From contig JAKGHH010000003.1 of assembly GCA_022828595.1 (NCBI GenBank), positions 102,261,583 through 102,325,582 on the forward strand: 64,000 nucleotides of DNA, in the 5' to 3' direction. Position numbers and translations under genes: made by a program. Every line of letters starts with the position of its first letter. Position 1 is the first letter of the stretch. This DNA comes from Nelumbo lutea (taxonomy: Eukaryota; Streptophyta; Magnoliopsida; Proteales; Nelumbonaceae). Positions 1-10,697 of this stretch are shown piece after piece. The notes under the pieces are model-generated. The model worked only from the letters and a program-made list of their open reading frames with translations. It was not told the DNA's origin and did not search any database.

Positions 1-102
1 ATTCATATCCAAGAACACTGAGTCTCCTGTATGCTTTGTAATGCATTGGGTATAGTTATGGATGCGTGCTTCCTTTCCCTGGATGACCTCCTTTTCAAAA
101 TC
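1..102 (-). CDS. Possible exon of an unrecognised gene, cut by the window edge
   Basis: Read on the minus strand, bases 102 to 1 are open in one frame and encode about 34 residues rich in charged amino acids (DFEKEV, GKEARIHNY, then KHTGDSVFLDMN). A TGCAAG|G acceptor lies just before it at 103. About 250 bases upstream on this strand, at 351-358, is a strong donor (CAG|GTAAGAG) closing a frame that reads KVDEKLQ, and the two join in phase. I do not recognise the family. The short length and missing neighbours make this only a suggestion. Confidence 0.3.
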
Positions 103-378
103 CTTGCACTAATAATCCCTGAAGAGATTCTAACAGAGTTTCATGATTTGCAGTATTTGTTCATTTTCAAGTAGAATGGGGTTATTATTAGCACAGTTTA
201 TAAAATTTAAACCAACCACAATTATTTTGTCCAACAGCGTAAAGCAGACCATGACTTTATCTTTACCCTGTTGAAAATAACAGAGAAACAGAAAATTCAA
301 GCAACATTTTTAAGGAATAATAGCACAAGATTCATTAAGGAACTTTCCCTCTTACCTGTAACTTCTCGTCAACCTTTT

Positions 379-2500
379 CTGAAAATCCAACAGATTGAAG
401 AGACAATTAATGGCAACTAAAACAGTGCTACTAATGCTATTAGTATTAGAGAAGATCCGTTCCTTCCATAGAATTCACTCACTGGCAGCATCACCCAGCA
501 CAGAGATTACAGAGATGGCAGTATAAACAGCTCCCCCACTTCCTGTTAGATTTGATAGAAATGTCACAAATGGGTAGAGACATCAAATAAATTCTGTCAA
601 GGATTTTGTTGTGAACCTTTCACAAACCAGGGACCAAAGGTGAGGACTAAGGAGGTGCATTGGGCAAGGGCAAGTATGAAAGAATACACAAGACAGAAAT
701 TTGGCCATTGAGAATCCATTGATTTTGGTTGTGTGACTTCTGAAATGGCAAAGGACAGTTTTCTAGTTTAGGCACCGTCACTCTTATATTCTTATTCAAG
801 CATTCAATGCAAAAAGGTAGCACTAGTCTCAGTCGAACTCTGATTCAACTATGGAAAAGGTTCAAGGAAGTTGTGATTGAACTATGGTTCAACTGAGACT
901 CTATCTTATCATGTAAATATGCTCCTCTCGTCAGGATCATGATAATTAAGAAGATAACAGACTATGGCTGAGGGTTCAGAGCAGCTACAGCCAAATACTA
1001 ATAGTGTGTGGTCGTTCCAATTGAAAAACTAAGGGGGCATTCTTTTTCTGGATTTTGAGAGGGGGAAAGTTACGGTTGTTTTTTTTTTTTTTTTCAGATT
1101 TATGTGGGGACCAAGGAGAGTTTATTTTTCTATACCCATCTCCTAAGTGGGTAAATAACTTTCCCACCTGGGGGAAAGTTGCTAAGGCTAGAATAGGACA
1201 AAAATGCCAATTTTAATAATGAATTTTTATGGTTAAAATGATCATTATCTTATTTACATAGAAAATAAAAGAACATGGGTAAATGCACTTATCCGGGAAG
1301 TGTTTCCCAAGAAAGACTTAACCCGTTAAGTGCATTTATCTGGATAAGTAACTTACCGAAAAGCGAACAGGGCGTAAAAAGAATCATTGGTATTGGGGAG
1401 ATTCTAGTGCTAACTTGCTAATTCTAAATACTAGCTTTGAGATTCTAGAGACTATGGGCGCATTTGATAACACTTTTCAGACGTCTGGTGTCTGAAAAAC
1501 TTGCTTTTCAGACATCAGACGCATTTGGTGATGCATCTGAAAACATATCTGAATCTCATTTTTAGATTTGAAACTTTAATCACACAGTCCGACTCTTAAC
1601 ATGCTCAAACACATTTTAGAGCTAATTAAAGGTCAAAACTACCCTCTAAAATTTTCTAAATGATGCGCAAATGCCCTTGATTACCCCCTAAACAGAAAAA
1701 CCTAGACCGTTTTGTTTCAGATGCAAAAGAGCTCTCCACTTGTGAACATTGCAAAAGGTATGGCCGTAAGAACTTTTCTCTCATGTTTGTTTCTTCTTCT
1801 TCTTCGGATTTCTCGCTGTAAAATTTTCTTCTTCTTCTTTTCTATTTATAGTTTGTTTATTGAATCTCTTAACTATTTTATACGATGCTTTAGTTGTTTA
1901 TTGAATATGAAAACATCAATGCTTTCTTTATTTGATTTGTTTATTGAATCTCGATTCCTCTTCTTTTTCCCATTTCCCCATCCAATAGTTTGGTTATGGA
2001 CCGACTCCATTACATCGTTTTCATGGGGTTACCAACTCCATTACATTGTCTTCATGGGGTTACACAAGTACCCATAACATCTCCCACCTGATAGATAGAT
2101 CACACTGTCCTTTTCTTTTTTTAATTATTAACTGTTAATTAGTTATTATTAAAATTTTAAATGTGTAAATTATTAGTTAATACTTATTTTTATTAATTAC
2201 TAATTATTAGTTCTAATTATTTTAAAATTTAATAAGTATTAATCATGTAAATATTTTTTAGTCATTAATTATTTTTTTTAATTTTAATTAAATTATTTTT
2301 TAATTATTAATTTATTATTTCGTATTCATATTATTTGAATATTATTTTGAATTTCCTAAATTATTTGATATAAATAATACAAATTGAATTCAAAATAATC
2401 ATATAGTCTATTAATCCATCACAATCAACCTTATCTAACCATCTAAAAAAAGTAAAAAAGCATAACAATTCTTTTCTTTAATATATTTTTGGATAAATCT
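379..2500. other. AT-rich spacer, no gene seen
   Basis: No convincing coding frame. It holds two small hairpins, at about 822-902 (arms with AGTCTCAGT and ACTGAGACT) and about 1280-1345 (AAATGCACTTA and TAAGTGCATTT), a T-run at 1079-1094 and a very AT-rich block at 2100-2500. The GGGCGCATTTGATAAC sequence near 1456 resembles a Tourist-type terminal repeat, but no partner end was found. Confidence 0.5.
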
Positions 2501-2594
2501 CTTAAACTATCTCGAAATGTCGAATTTATCCTCCACTATTCCTCAAATTTCATCCCCTATTTCACCGCCTCTACTCTCTCCGTTCTCAGACCTC

Positions 2595-2970
2595 CCCCTC
2601 CGCCTCTGGTCTCTCTCCTTCTTTCTCCGTTCTCAGACCTTCCCCTGCCTCTGAAATAATTGTGGGGATCCTTGTGGATAGAGTTGCAATTAATAATCCC
2701 TAGATTTGTCCTATGCTTCTCCTTCCTCCATCTTCATCTCTGTTCATCGTCTTCTTGACGGTGAACAGAGAGCGTCCACCGGCATCATCATCTTCAGAGA
2801 ATGTCCGTTGCACAGAGAGAGGCCAGTTCTGGGTTGGCGAGAAGGAAAGAGGGCCCCTCCGCCTCTGGTCTTTCTCTTCTTCTTTATCTGTTCTCAGACC
2901 TCCCCTTCGCCTCTGAAATAATTGTGGGGATTCTTGTGGATCGAGCTGAAATGAATAATCCCCAAATTCC
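2595..2970. repeat. Direct repeat of about 100 bp
   Basis: The sequence TCTCAGACC...CCTCTGAAATAATTGTGGGGAT...CTTGTGGAT occurs at about 2625-2700 and again at about 2890-2960, roughly 265 bases apart, with a few substitutions. Short open frames here overlap in several phases and match no family I know. Confidence 0.5.
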
Positions 2971-3573
2971 GGATCGCCTGGGGACTTTAAAGATCAACCT
3001 TACGATGCTTTCCAGCACTGCTTTGGTGGGATTGTAACGATCGTTGGCGATGATGAAACAGGGGCGATAGCATTGTCAGCTGAGATTGGATATCTTTCTC
3101 TGTGTGCTTGTCTGGAAGACAGAGGCAAATGGGAAAATCAGCGAGAAGGTCACCTCACCCGTGAATGTTCCCAACACCTTGAGACTCATCTAAGAATTTC
3201 TTGAAGGAGCACAGTGTCTAAAGAGACGGAGCTGGTGCAAGGGAGTAGAGGTTGCATCTCTGTCACCTCTGAAATCGGCCATCAATGGCATCACATAACT
3301 CGAAACCACCGACAAGGATTAAGAATCGATGGTAAAGAGTTATGGTGGGTTCCCCTTTCTCAACTAGAGTACTGATTGCATAATTGCAATGGGCAATCTG
3401 CTGGTGGTCGTAATGGTGGTCAATCTGGCCGAGGATTCCTCCATGTGCAGACAGAGCCATGTCTTTGCTCAAGGTCTTTCCACCTGGAACACTTACATCT
3501 ACTCAATCCATCCAAAAATCTGTCTCTCCCTCGTCGTTTTCCATCCAAAAACCTTGGCGGTGCTTGTCCAAGC

Positions 3574-3896
3574 TCACTGATTTTCAAAGGTAAATAGCGC
3601 CGTCAACTGGGTTTTCAGAAGCCATTGTTTCTTCTCAGTTTCTTATGGCGGTGCTCGTCTAGCTAGCTGCCAGGGAGCTTGGACGGAAGGGAGTACAAAT
3701 ACAAACCCAGTTGGCGGTGCTTGTCCGCTAGCGTCTATGACATACCAGGTATGGTTTCTATCAGCTGCCAGGCAGGGAACCAGTTGCCGGTGCTCATCCA
3801 TTGCGTCCAAGCTCCCATGGCGGTATTCGTCTGCTGCATCTGCGTGCGGTGAATTCCCAGTTGACGACGCTATTTACCTCTGAAAATTAGTGGAGA
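3574..3896. repeat. Small foldback (inverted repeat) element
   Basis: The left arm at about 3574-3612 and the right arm at about 3856-3896 are inverted copies of about 40 bases sharing AGGTAAATAGCG.CGTCAACTGGG, with a spacer of about 245 bases. The spacer contains repeated GGCGGTGCT(C/T)GTC blocks that also pair partly with each other. This is MITE-like, but I could not define a target duplication. Confidence 0.55.
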
Positions 3897-3899
3897 ACT

Positions 3900-4719
3900 G
3901 ATAATCTATCAAATGGAGCACTGTCTTTAGCTCCCAGATCTATCAAACGGGACAGAGGAAAGGGGATCTGCAACTCCCAGATCCCAGGTAATCTATCAAA
4001 TGGCATTTGCAACTCCTAGATCTGCAACTCCCAGATCTGCAACTCCCAGATTTGCCTCAAGCAGAGGGAAGGGGATTCATCTGTAGAGGGGAGATGAAGG
4101 ACGAGAGACGGACGAAAGAGAGAGAGAGACGAGAGAGACTGCCGTCGACTCTAGCACCGGCAACTGTGTGGGTGCCGTTGTCTGCGACGACGATGCGTTG
4201 AAAATGTGAAGTGGATTAGTCTTACAACTGATTTTTGGCAAATAAAGAATTTATTAAATCTAGCCATACAATAAAAAATGAAGATGCGTTGAAAATGAAG
4301 CTTCTGACATTGAGGTTTGATTATCTCATGACTTGTTGCCCACGAACAAGATAATTAATCAGATGTAGATAAGGTCAACACTGCTAATATATATTATATG
4401 TATATTAATGCATACTCTATTTTCTTGTCAAAGATAAAAGTTTGATCAACAATGAGTTAAGTCTATTACTTTGTCGATTGCTTGAGGGTTACGTCTTGCC
4501 AGTCTTTTTTTTTATTTCCCTTTCTCGCCATTGATCCATTGGAACAATGCTCTCTCCTTTCTCTCTCTCTCTCTCTCTCTCCCCGATCTCTTTGGCGTTT
4601 TAGTTTAATTTGAGAGGAGACATGGGAAGAAGAAAAGAGAGAAAAGAAAAAGAGGCAAACCGCCAATATAATAATGGCGGAGAAGCAGTTGGCAAGAAGC
4701 ATAAGGTTATTATAAGGTC
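3900..4719. other. Spacer with short tandem repeats; likely 5' flank of the F-box gene
   Basis: ATCTGCAACTCCCAG-like 15-bp units are repeated about four times around 3965-4050, and a (CT)n microsatellite lies at 4556-4582. Bases up to 4724 would have been directly upstream of the F-box gene start before the copia element inserted at 4725, so promoter or 5' UTR sequence of that gene may be here. No coding frame is supported. Confidence 0.4.
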
Positions 4720-4724
4720 ATGGC
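4720..4724. repeat. Target-site duplication ATGGC, left side of the copia element
   Basis: ATGGC directly precedes the TGTTGG end of the left LTR. The same five bases follow the CCAACA end of the right LTR at 10698-10702. Confidence 0.9.
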
Positions 4725-5510
4725 TGTTGGGGAAGATGAGGTCACTGTAACTTTGGAGGAGAAGCTTTGAGGCGAGTCTGAAGATAATGTCTTTAGAACG
4801 TTATTTATCCCTACTCAGTTTTACTGAGTTTGCTGTTGGGTTACAGGCAAATTCGTTCCTAGGATACAACAGAGCTTTGAGCGAGAATCTGCAACCAGCA
4901 AAGTTGAAGAGTCTCCAAAGAAACCTTCTGTGAGACTGTAGCAGACCGGACAGAGAGAGAGAGAGATAGTGAATTTCGAAATTGTGTGTTTTAGAATCTG
5001 ATTCATGCTCCTTAAATAATTTGTGAAGAGGTATGAGGAAAAAGGTAGGTGCTGGTTTAGAGAAGGCACCTTGAACAGTCACAATTTCAACCATTGTGAC
5101 TGTTTAAAAAGTTGTTAATAGTTGGTGACTGTTAACTTTGAATTGTGCCTCTTGATCACACCCGATCGAATCGTGACCGTTGATGAGATCAACGGTGATC
5201 AACGTACCAAAACCAGAGCCGCCCATCGTGAGCCACGCGGGTGCGAGCAAAGTGCACCTCATTGCGCCACACACACGTGGTATCGAATCCCCATACTCTC
5301 ATCTACTAATTCTAAGGAGTGCAAATCAGCTCCTATTGAAATACTGAAAACAAACCTTGTAATTATCTAATATGGGACTAGTTCAAAATTGGGTTTTTTT
5401 TTTTGTAAGAAAAAAACAGATTTTCCAACCAAGTGTGCATGTGCAATTTCTCATGTAATTGACCAATCAAACCCATTGGATTTAATCTCTTATGAGATTA
5501 AAACCCAACA
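4725..5510 (-). repeat. 3' LTR of a minus-strand Ty1/copia element
   Basis: It is 786 bp, beginning TGTTGG and ending CCAACA. It is a close but diverged copy of 10003-10697. Relative to the right LTR it holds about 80 extra bases near 5055-5135 and extra sequence near 5365-5430, so the two LTRs have accumulated indels since insertion. Confidence 0.9.
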
Positions 5511-5526
5511 ATCCCCCACATTGATT
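5511..5526 (-). other. Polypurine tract of the copia element
   Basis: Read on the minus strand the sequence is TGTGGGGGAT immediately before the TGTTGG start of the 3' LTR. This is the usual plus-strand priming site of plant copia elements. Confidence 0.7.
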
Positions 5527-6057
5527 TATCAATTACATAGTTCTCTCTCAATCCAAACTACTATGACACAGTTATGCATACAAAAGGTGTCTATCAACTT
5601 AAACCTTTTGTTCGTATAGTTATCTCAAAGCCTTGTCAAAGTTATTGGTGGTAAGACCTTAAACCAACTACTCTCAAGACAGACCGGAGACACCTATACA
5701 CATAAAAATGTTCAGTCTCTGCAAGAGTTTCAAATTTTGCTCAGCACTGTTATGGCCATGTGCTTCTTTCCTGGTTTCATGAACAATCCCGAGAGCAAAC
5801 CCAAACCCTAATGAGAAGCGGCACCACTTCTATGTTCACATAGGTGAAGTTCCACTATGTGCTCCATTATTTTACACAGTTCAGAACTTCATTAAGAGTT
5901 TATCTCAACCTCTCATCATAACGGACATCACTGTTTATGTTGTGATGGGAAATTTCTCAATGTCAGTGCTAACAGTCACATTGCTGTAACTTGTTGTTAC
6001 CCATTAAACCCAATACTGATGGCTTTTCAGTTTAGGTTGGGTTACCATTACAGGTGA

Positions 6058-7473
6058 CTAAGTAAAGGGTTTTAATCCCAACTCTTTGGTTGCCATTCTT
6101 ACCAATTCTCTGGCTAAACCATTGGTAAGAGGATCAACCAAGTTTTTACTTGACCTCACATAGGTTATAGTGATGACTCCATCTTGAATCAGTTGTCTAA
6201 CAAATTCATGCCTCAGACTTATATGTCTGGACTTACCATTGTAGGTACCACTGTAGGCCCTTGACAGAGTTGCCTCACTATCACAGTAAATGGAAATTGG
6301 AGGCGTAGGACTAGGCCAAAGTTTTATATCCAATAATAAATTCCTAATCCATTCAGCCTCTTTTCCAGCAGCCGCTAAGGCTATGAATTCAGATTCCATG
6401 GTCGAGTGAGATATACAAGTTTGTCTCTTGGATGCCCAAGAGATCGCACCTCCACCAAGGACAAAAATCCATCCAGATGTGGACTTGTTATCTCCATTAC
6501 CGGTAATCCAACTTGCATCAGTGTACCCTTCTAGTACAGCTGGATAATCACAATAAAACAAGCCAAGTTCCATGGTTCTCTTGAGATACCCAAGAACTCT
6601 CCCAATTGCCTTCCAGTGCTTTGCACTGGGATTACTTGTAAATCGACTGAGTTTACTTACTGCAAATGCAATATCAGGTCTGATACAAAGCATAGCATAC
6701 ATCAAGCTCCCTACTGCACTAGCATACTCAAGTTGTGCAATTGCTCTACCTGTATTTTCTACTAGCTTTATACTAGAATCATATGGCGTGCTATATTCTT
6801 TAAACCCTAAATGCTTAAATTTCTCAAGTACTTTCTCAATATAATGTGATTGGCTTAATGCATAACCCCTACTATGCTTTTTAACTTTTATTCCCAAGAT
6901 GGCATCTACTTCTCCTAAATCTTTTATTTTGAAAACAGAGGATAAGTGGTTTTTAGTTTCATTTATGCCAACCATATTTGTACCCACAATAAGCATATCA
7001 TCCACATAAAGACACACAATTACTCCAAAATTTTTAGTGAATTTTGAGTAGATGCATCTATCAGCACTATTATATTTAAAACCAAAAGCTAGAATGCAAG
7101 AATCAAATTTCTCATGCCACTGTTTAGGTGCTTGTTTTAATCCATATAGTGATTTAACCAGTTTACAGACTTTCTTCTCGTTTCCAAGAAGAACAAATCC
7201 TTCTGATTGTTCCATGTAAACCCCTTCATTTAAATCATCATTTAAGAAAACAGTTTTAACATCCATTTGGTGAACAGATAAGTGATAAATGGATGCTAAT
7301 GCTATAAGTGTTCTAATAGAAGTTGTTCTAGCCACTGGTGCATAGGTGTCAAAGTAATCAATCTCTTCCTTTTGACTAAATCCTTTGGCTACCAATCTAG
7401 TCTTAAAAGTTTGCACAGTTCCATCAGTGTTGTATTTTCTTCTAAACACCCATTTATATTTTATTGGTTTTGA
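6058..7473 (-). pseudogene. Copia reverse transcriptase and RNase H
   Basis: An open frame of about 470 residues. The RT part shows RLVAKGFSQ, the fingers/palm motif DVKTVFLN (usual DVKTAFL, here A to V), SLYGLKQAP and the catalytic YVDDML. The RNase H part shows GYTDASW, STMESEF and IYCDSEA (usual CDNQAA-type), and ends LGLKPFT. The frame is closed upstream by TGA at 7474-7476 in a position where the family has Trp before [10 protein letters not shown]. Of the whole element this is the best preserved piece; it belongs to the same polyprotein as the upstream integrase. Confidence 0.9.
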
Positions 7474-7476
7474 TCA

Positions 7477-8136
7477 TGGAGGCAGATCTACTAGTACCCA
7501 TGTGTTATTTGCCATTATTGAATCAATTTCATCATTTATAGCTTTCTTTCAAAAGGCAGCATCTCTAGAGGTCATGGCCTCACTATAGGTTTTTGGATCA
7601 TTTTCAATGTTTAGGACAATGGATATTTTATTTAAAATCTTCTCTCTATCAGCCTCAACCAAAAATACAATTGACTGAGTAGAAATAAAATCCGAACCTA
7701 AGTATTTCTCTGTTCTTTGTCTTTGACTTCTTCTAAGTCCTATTGTAGGTGTTATAGTTGTGTCATTTCTTCTTTCAGTTTCATTATTATCAACATGTAT
7801 CGAGATCTGAGTTTCTCTGTCATTTTCTGTAGGTTCAAAACACAGTTTATTTTCAAAGAATTCAACATCTCTAGTTTCAATTATTATGTTGGACTCTAAG
7901 TCTAGAAGTCTATAGGCCTTGCTATGTTCTGCATATCCAACAAACATACTTTTCTTATCTCTGAATCCTAATTTGGTTCTTTTAGGATCTGAAACTCTAT
8001 AATATGCTAAGCACCCCCACACTTTTAGATATGCTAAATTAGGTTTTCTTCTTGTCCATAATTCATATGGGCATTTGTTATTAACTCTAGAAACAATTCT
8101 GTTATTTAAATGGTAGGCTGTTAGGAGTGCTTCCCC
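7477..8136 (-). pseudogene. Copia integrase C-terminal part and linker to RT
   Basis: After the TGA at 8137 the frame continues through the end of the integrase region (KVWGCLAYYRV, then GFRDKKSMFVGYAEHSKAYR, the typical copia GKLD-like tail), an acidic linker and RRSQRQR. A further TGA at 7549-7551 again replaces an expected Trp (AAF-stop-KKAINDE). Both stops are explained by a single G to A change in TGG. Confidence 0.85.
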
Positions 8137-8991
8137 TCATAGGTTTAAGGGTGCATTAGCTTTTAACAACATGCAGTTTATCATTTCTGTAAGTGTTCTA
8201 TTTTTCCTTTCAGCCAGGCCATTCTGCTGAGGGGTATAAGGAGCAGAACACTGATGTATTATTCCAAATTCTTCACAAAAAGAATTAAACTCATTTTTAA
8301 AGTATTCAACACCCCTATCACTTCTAAGGATTTTAATTTTCTTTTCTAGTTGATTTTCAACTTCAGTCTTATATAGTTTAAACATGTCAAATGCTTCATC
8401 CTTAGTTCTCATAAGATAGACATAGGTGTACCTAGAAAAGTCATCTATAAATGTTATGTAGTATCTCTTGCCTCCTCTAGTTAATACACCATTGAGTTCA
8501 CAGATGACAGAATGGATTAGTTCTAGAAGTTGAAAATTTCTCTCAACACTAGGGAAAGGTTTCTTAGCCATTTTAGATTTTACACATATTTCACATTTTT
8601 CAGTTGATTCATTATTGTAAGTAATTATACCTAGTTTGCTCATGTTTTTTATGGATTTAAAATTCAAGTATGCTAATCTATCATGCCATAAAGAGAAAGA
8701 ATCAACAATATAAGCATAAACTTTTCCTTCATTAATACTTAATTTGAACATACCATTACAACCATATCCCTTTTCAACAAACATCCCATTCTTGGATATG
8801 ATTAGTTTGTCGGATTCAAAGACAACTTTGAATCCCCTTTTACAAACAAGATCTACTGAGACCAAGTTCTTTCTAATGTCAGGAACATGGAGAACATTCA
8901 GAAGAGTCAGTGTCTTTCCGGAGGTGAAGTTCAACTCTACGTTGCCCATTCCAGCAACTTTGACACATGTTTGGTTTCCCATCTGTACCTC
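8137..8991 (-). pseudogene. Copia GAG-pre-integrase and integrase core
   Basis: About 280 residues. The zinc-binding region reads LWHDRLAYLN...CEICVKSK: the second His of the usual GH motif is Tyr. The catalytic triad is incomplete: the first Asp (usual HSD) is Val in IHSVICELNG, while the second (RSDRGVEY) and the Glu (NGLAERKNRT) remain. TAG at 8992-8994, where related elements have Gln, separates it from protease. Integration activity would be lost even without the stops. Confidence 0.88.
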
Positions 8992-8994
8992 CTA

Positions 8995-9216
8995 GCCATC
9001 AGTCACTTCTTCATATGTCTTGAATAAGGACTTGTCCTTACAAACATGGACTGTGGCGCCTAAATAAAAAAACCATCCAGAAGATGATTCTGCCATGTTG
9101 ACTTCAGTAATCATGGCCACGAGATTGTCTTCTACCATGTTTGCAGACTTGGTTCCGTCTTTCCGATGTCGGGAGACTCGGGCATAATGCCCATTCTTTC
9201 CACAAACATAGCAGGA
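8995..9216 (-). pseudogene. Copia zinc knuckle and aspartic protease remnant
   Basis: The frame reads CYVCGKNGHYARVS, a CCHC knuckle whose last Cys is Ser. It continues to WFFYLGATVHV, where the family has the catalytic Asp-Ser-Gly-Ala; here Tyr-Leu replaces Asp-Ser, so the protease active site is gone. A TGA at 9217-9219 lies directly before the knuckle. It is in a different frame from the gag piece upstream. Confidence 0.8.
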
Positions 9217-9980
9217 TCATTTCTTATTGTTGCTCTTTTTGAAGTTTCCATCATTCTTCTTACTTGTAATGTAGGGTTAGTCTTCTTCGATCCGTTTTCC
9301 ACAAAATTTACCTTAGAGTTCAGCATACCGGTCAGGGTCTTATCCCTACTGTCTATAATTCGAGACTCTTCTTCAATACGAAGGTGTTGTTGAATTTGCT
9401 CTAAGGTAAGTTCTTCAGCCTTGTGCAGAAGCTTCTTCCTGTAATCCTTCCAAGAGGGTGGAAGTTTGGCAATGATTGCTCCCACTTGGAAAGATTCAGG
9501 AAGAATGATGTTAAGGGATCGAATTTTATTGACTATCACCTGTAGTTCATGAACTTGCTCCAGTATAGGTTTATGGTCGTTCATGGTGAAGTCAAAGTAT
9601 TCTACAATAAGATACTTATTCATACCTGCTTCTTGCACCTTGTATTTGATTTCCAGGGCTTTCCAGATTTCTTTTGGAGATGTAAGTTCCTTGTAGAAGT
9701 TGTAGAGCCGGTCTAATAAGGCATTCAGTATGTGTCATTGGCACAGAAGTGAGTCCTCTTCCCGTTTTGCTCTTTCCTTCTTTAGTTTCTCAGAGTCTTT
9801 GTCAGTGGGTTTAGGAAGTGATTGCAAATTCGGGTCCAACAGATAGTATAGCTTCAGTGTGGTCAGAAAGAAGATCATCTTGTCTTGCCATCGGCTGAAA
9901 TTTGCTCCATCGAACTGATCTAATCGAATAAGATCTTGGTTCATCATATTGATCGAAGTCGTGCTTGCTTCCGCCTCCAT
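9132..9980 (-). pseudogene. Copia gag (UBN2-type), broken
   Basis: The likely start is the Met at 9980 (MEAEAST), followed by RLDQFDGANFSRWQDKM and a Pro-rich linker, the usual copia gag N-terminus. TGA at 9735-9737 interrupts it before HILNAL. The downstream part holds ELTSPKEIWKALEIKY and LPPSWKDYRKKLLHK. A frameshift near 9270 puts the zinc knuckle into another frame. The open frame extends upstream of 9980 into the LTR, but those residues are not gag-like. Confidence 0.85.
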
Positions 9981-10002
9981 TGCAAAATAACGTTCTAAAT
10001 AT

Positions 10003-10697
10003 TGTTGGGGAGATGGGGTCACTGTAACTTTGGAGGAGAAGCTCTGAGGCGCGTCTGAAGATACTGTCTTTAGAACGTTATTTGCCCCCACTCAATTTTA
10101 TTGAGTTTGCTGTTGGGTTACAGGCAAATTCATTCCCACGATACAACAGAGCCTTGGGCGAGAATCTGCAACCAACAAAGTTGAAGAGTCTCCAAAGAAA
10201 CCTTTTGTGAGACTGTAGCAGACCGGACAGAGACAGAGAGAGAGTGAATTTCGAAATTGTGTGTTTTGGAGTCTGATTCATACTCCTTAAATAATTTGTG
10301 AAGAAGTATGAGGAAAATGTAGGTGCTGTTGGTGACTGTTAACTTTGAATTGTGCCTCTTGATCACACCCGATCAAATCGTGACCGTTGATCTCATCAAC
10401 GGTGATCAACGGTCATCAACGTACCGAAACTAGAGCCGCCCATCGCGAGCCACGCGGGTGCGAGCAAAGTGCGCCTCTAAAGTGCCACACACACGCACGC
10501 ACACGCGTACGTGCACGTTGCGTGGTATCGAATCCCCATACTCTCCTCTACTAATTCTAAAGAATGCAAATCATCTCCTATTGAAATACTGAAAACAAAC
10601 CTTGTAATGCAAATCACAAGTATGCAGGTGCAATTTCTCATGTAATTGACCAATCAAACCCATTGGATTTAATCTCTTATGAGATTAAAACCCAACA
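10003..10697 (-). repeat. 5' LTR of the copia element
   Basis: It is 695 bp with TGTTGG and CCAACA ends, matching 4725-5510. It carries a deletion of about 80 bases near 10327 relative to the other LTR. Confidence 0.9.

Larger units (their letters stand above)
4725..10697 (-). mobile_element. Decayed Ty1/copia LTR retrotransposon, nearly full length
   Basis: Two LTRs, a 5-bp target duplication and gag, zinc knuckle, protease, integrase, reverse transcriptase and RNase H in copia order are all present on the minus strand. The polyprotein is interrupted by stops at 9735, 9217, 8992, 8137, 7549 and 7474 plus a frameshift near 9270, and several catalytic residues are changed. The element cannot be autonomous. 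Just inside the 5' LTR, where the primer-binding site should be, the sequence reads ATATTTAGAACG and does not resemble the usual initiator-Met tRNA complement. Confidence 0.92.

Noticed and set aside
1712..2077. A 121-codon frame rich in Phe, Leu and Ser
   Set aside because: Low-complexity translation of pyrimidine-rich DNA, with no motif or splice context.
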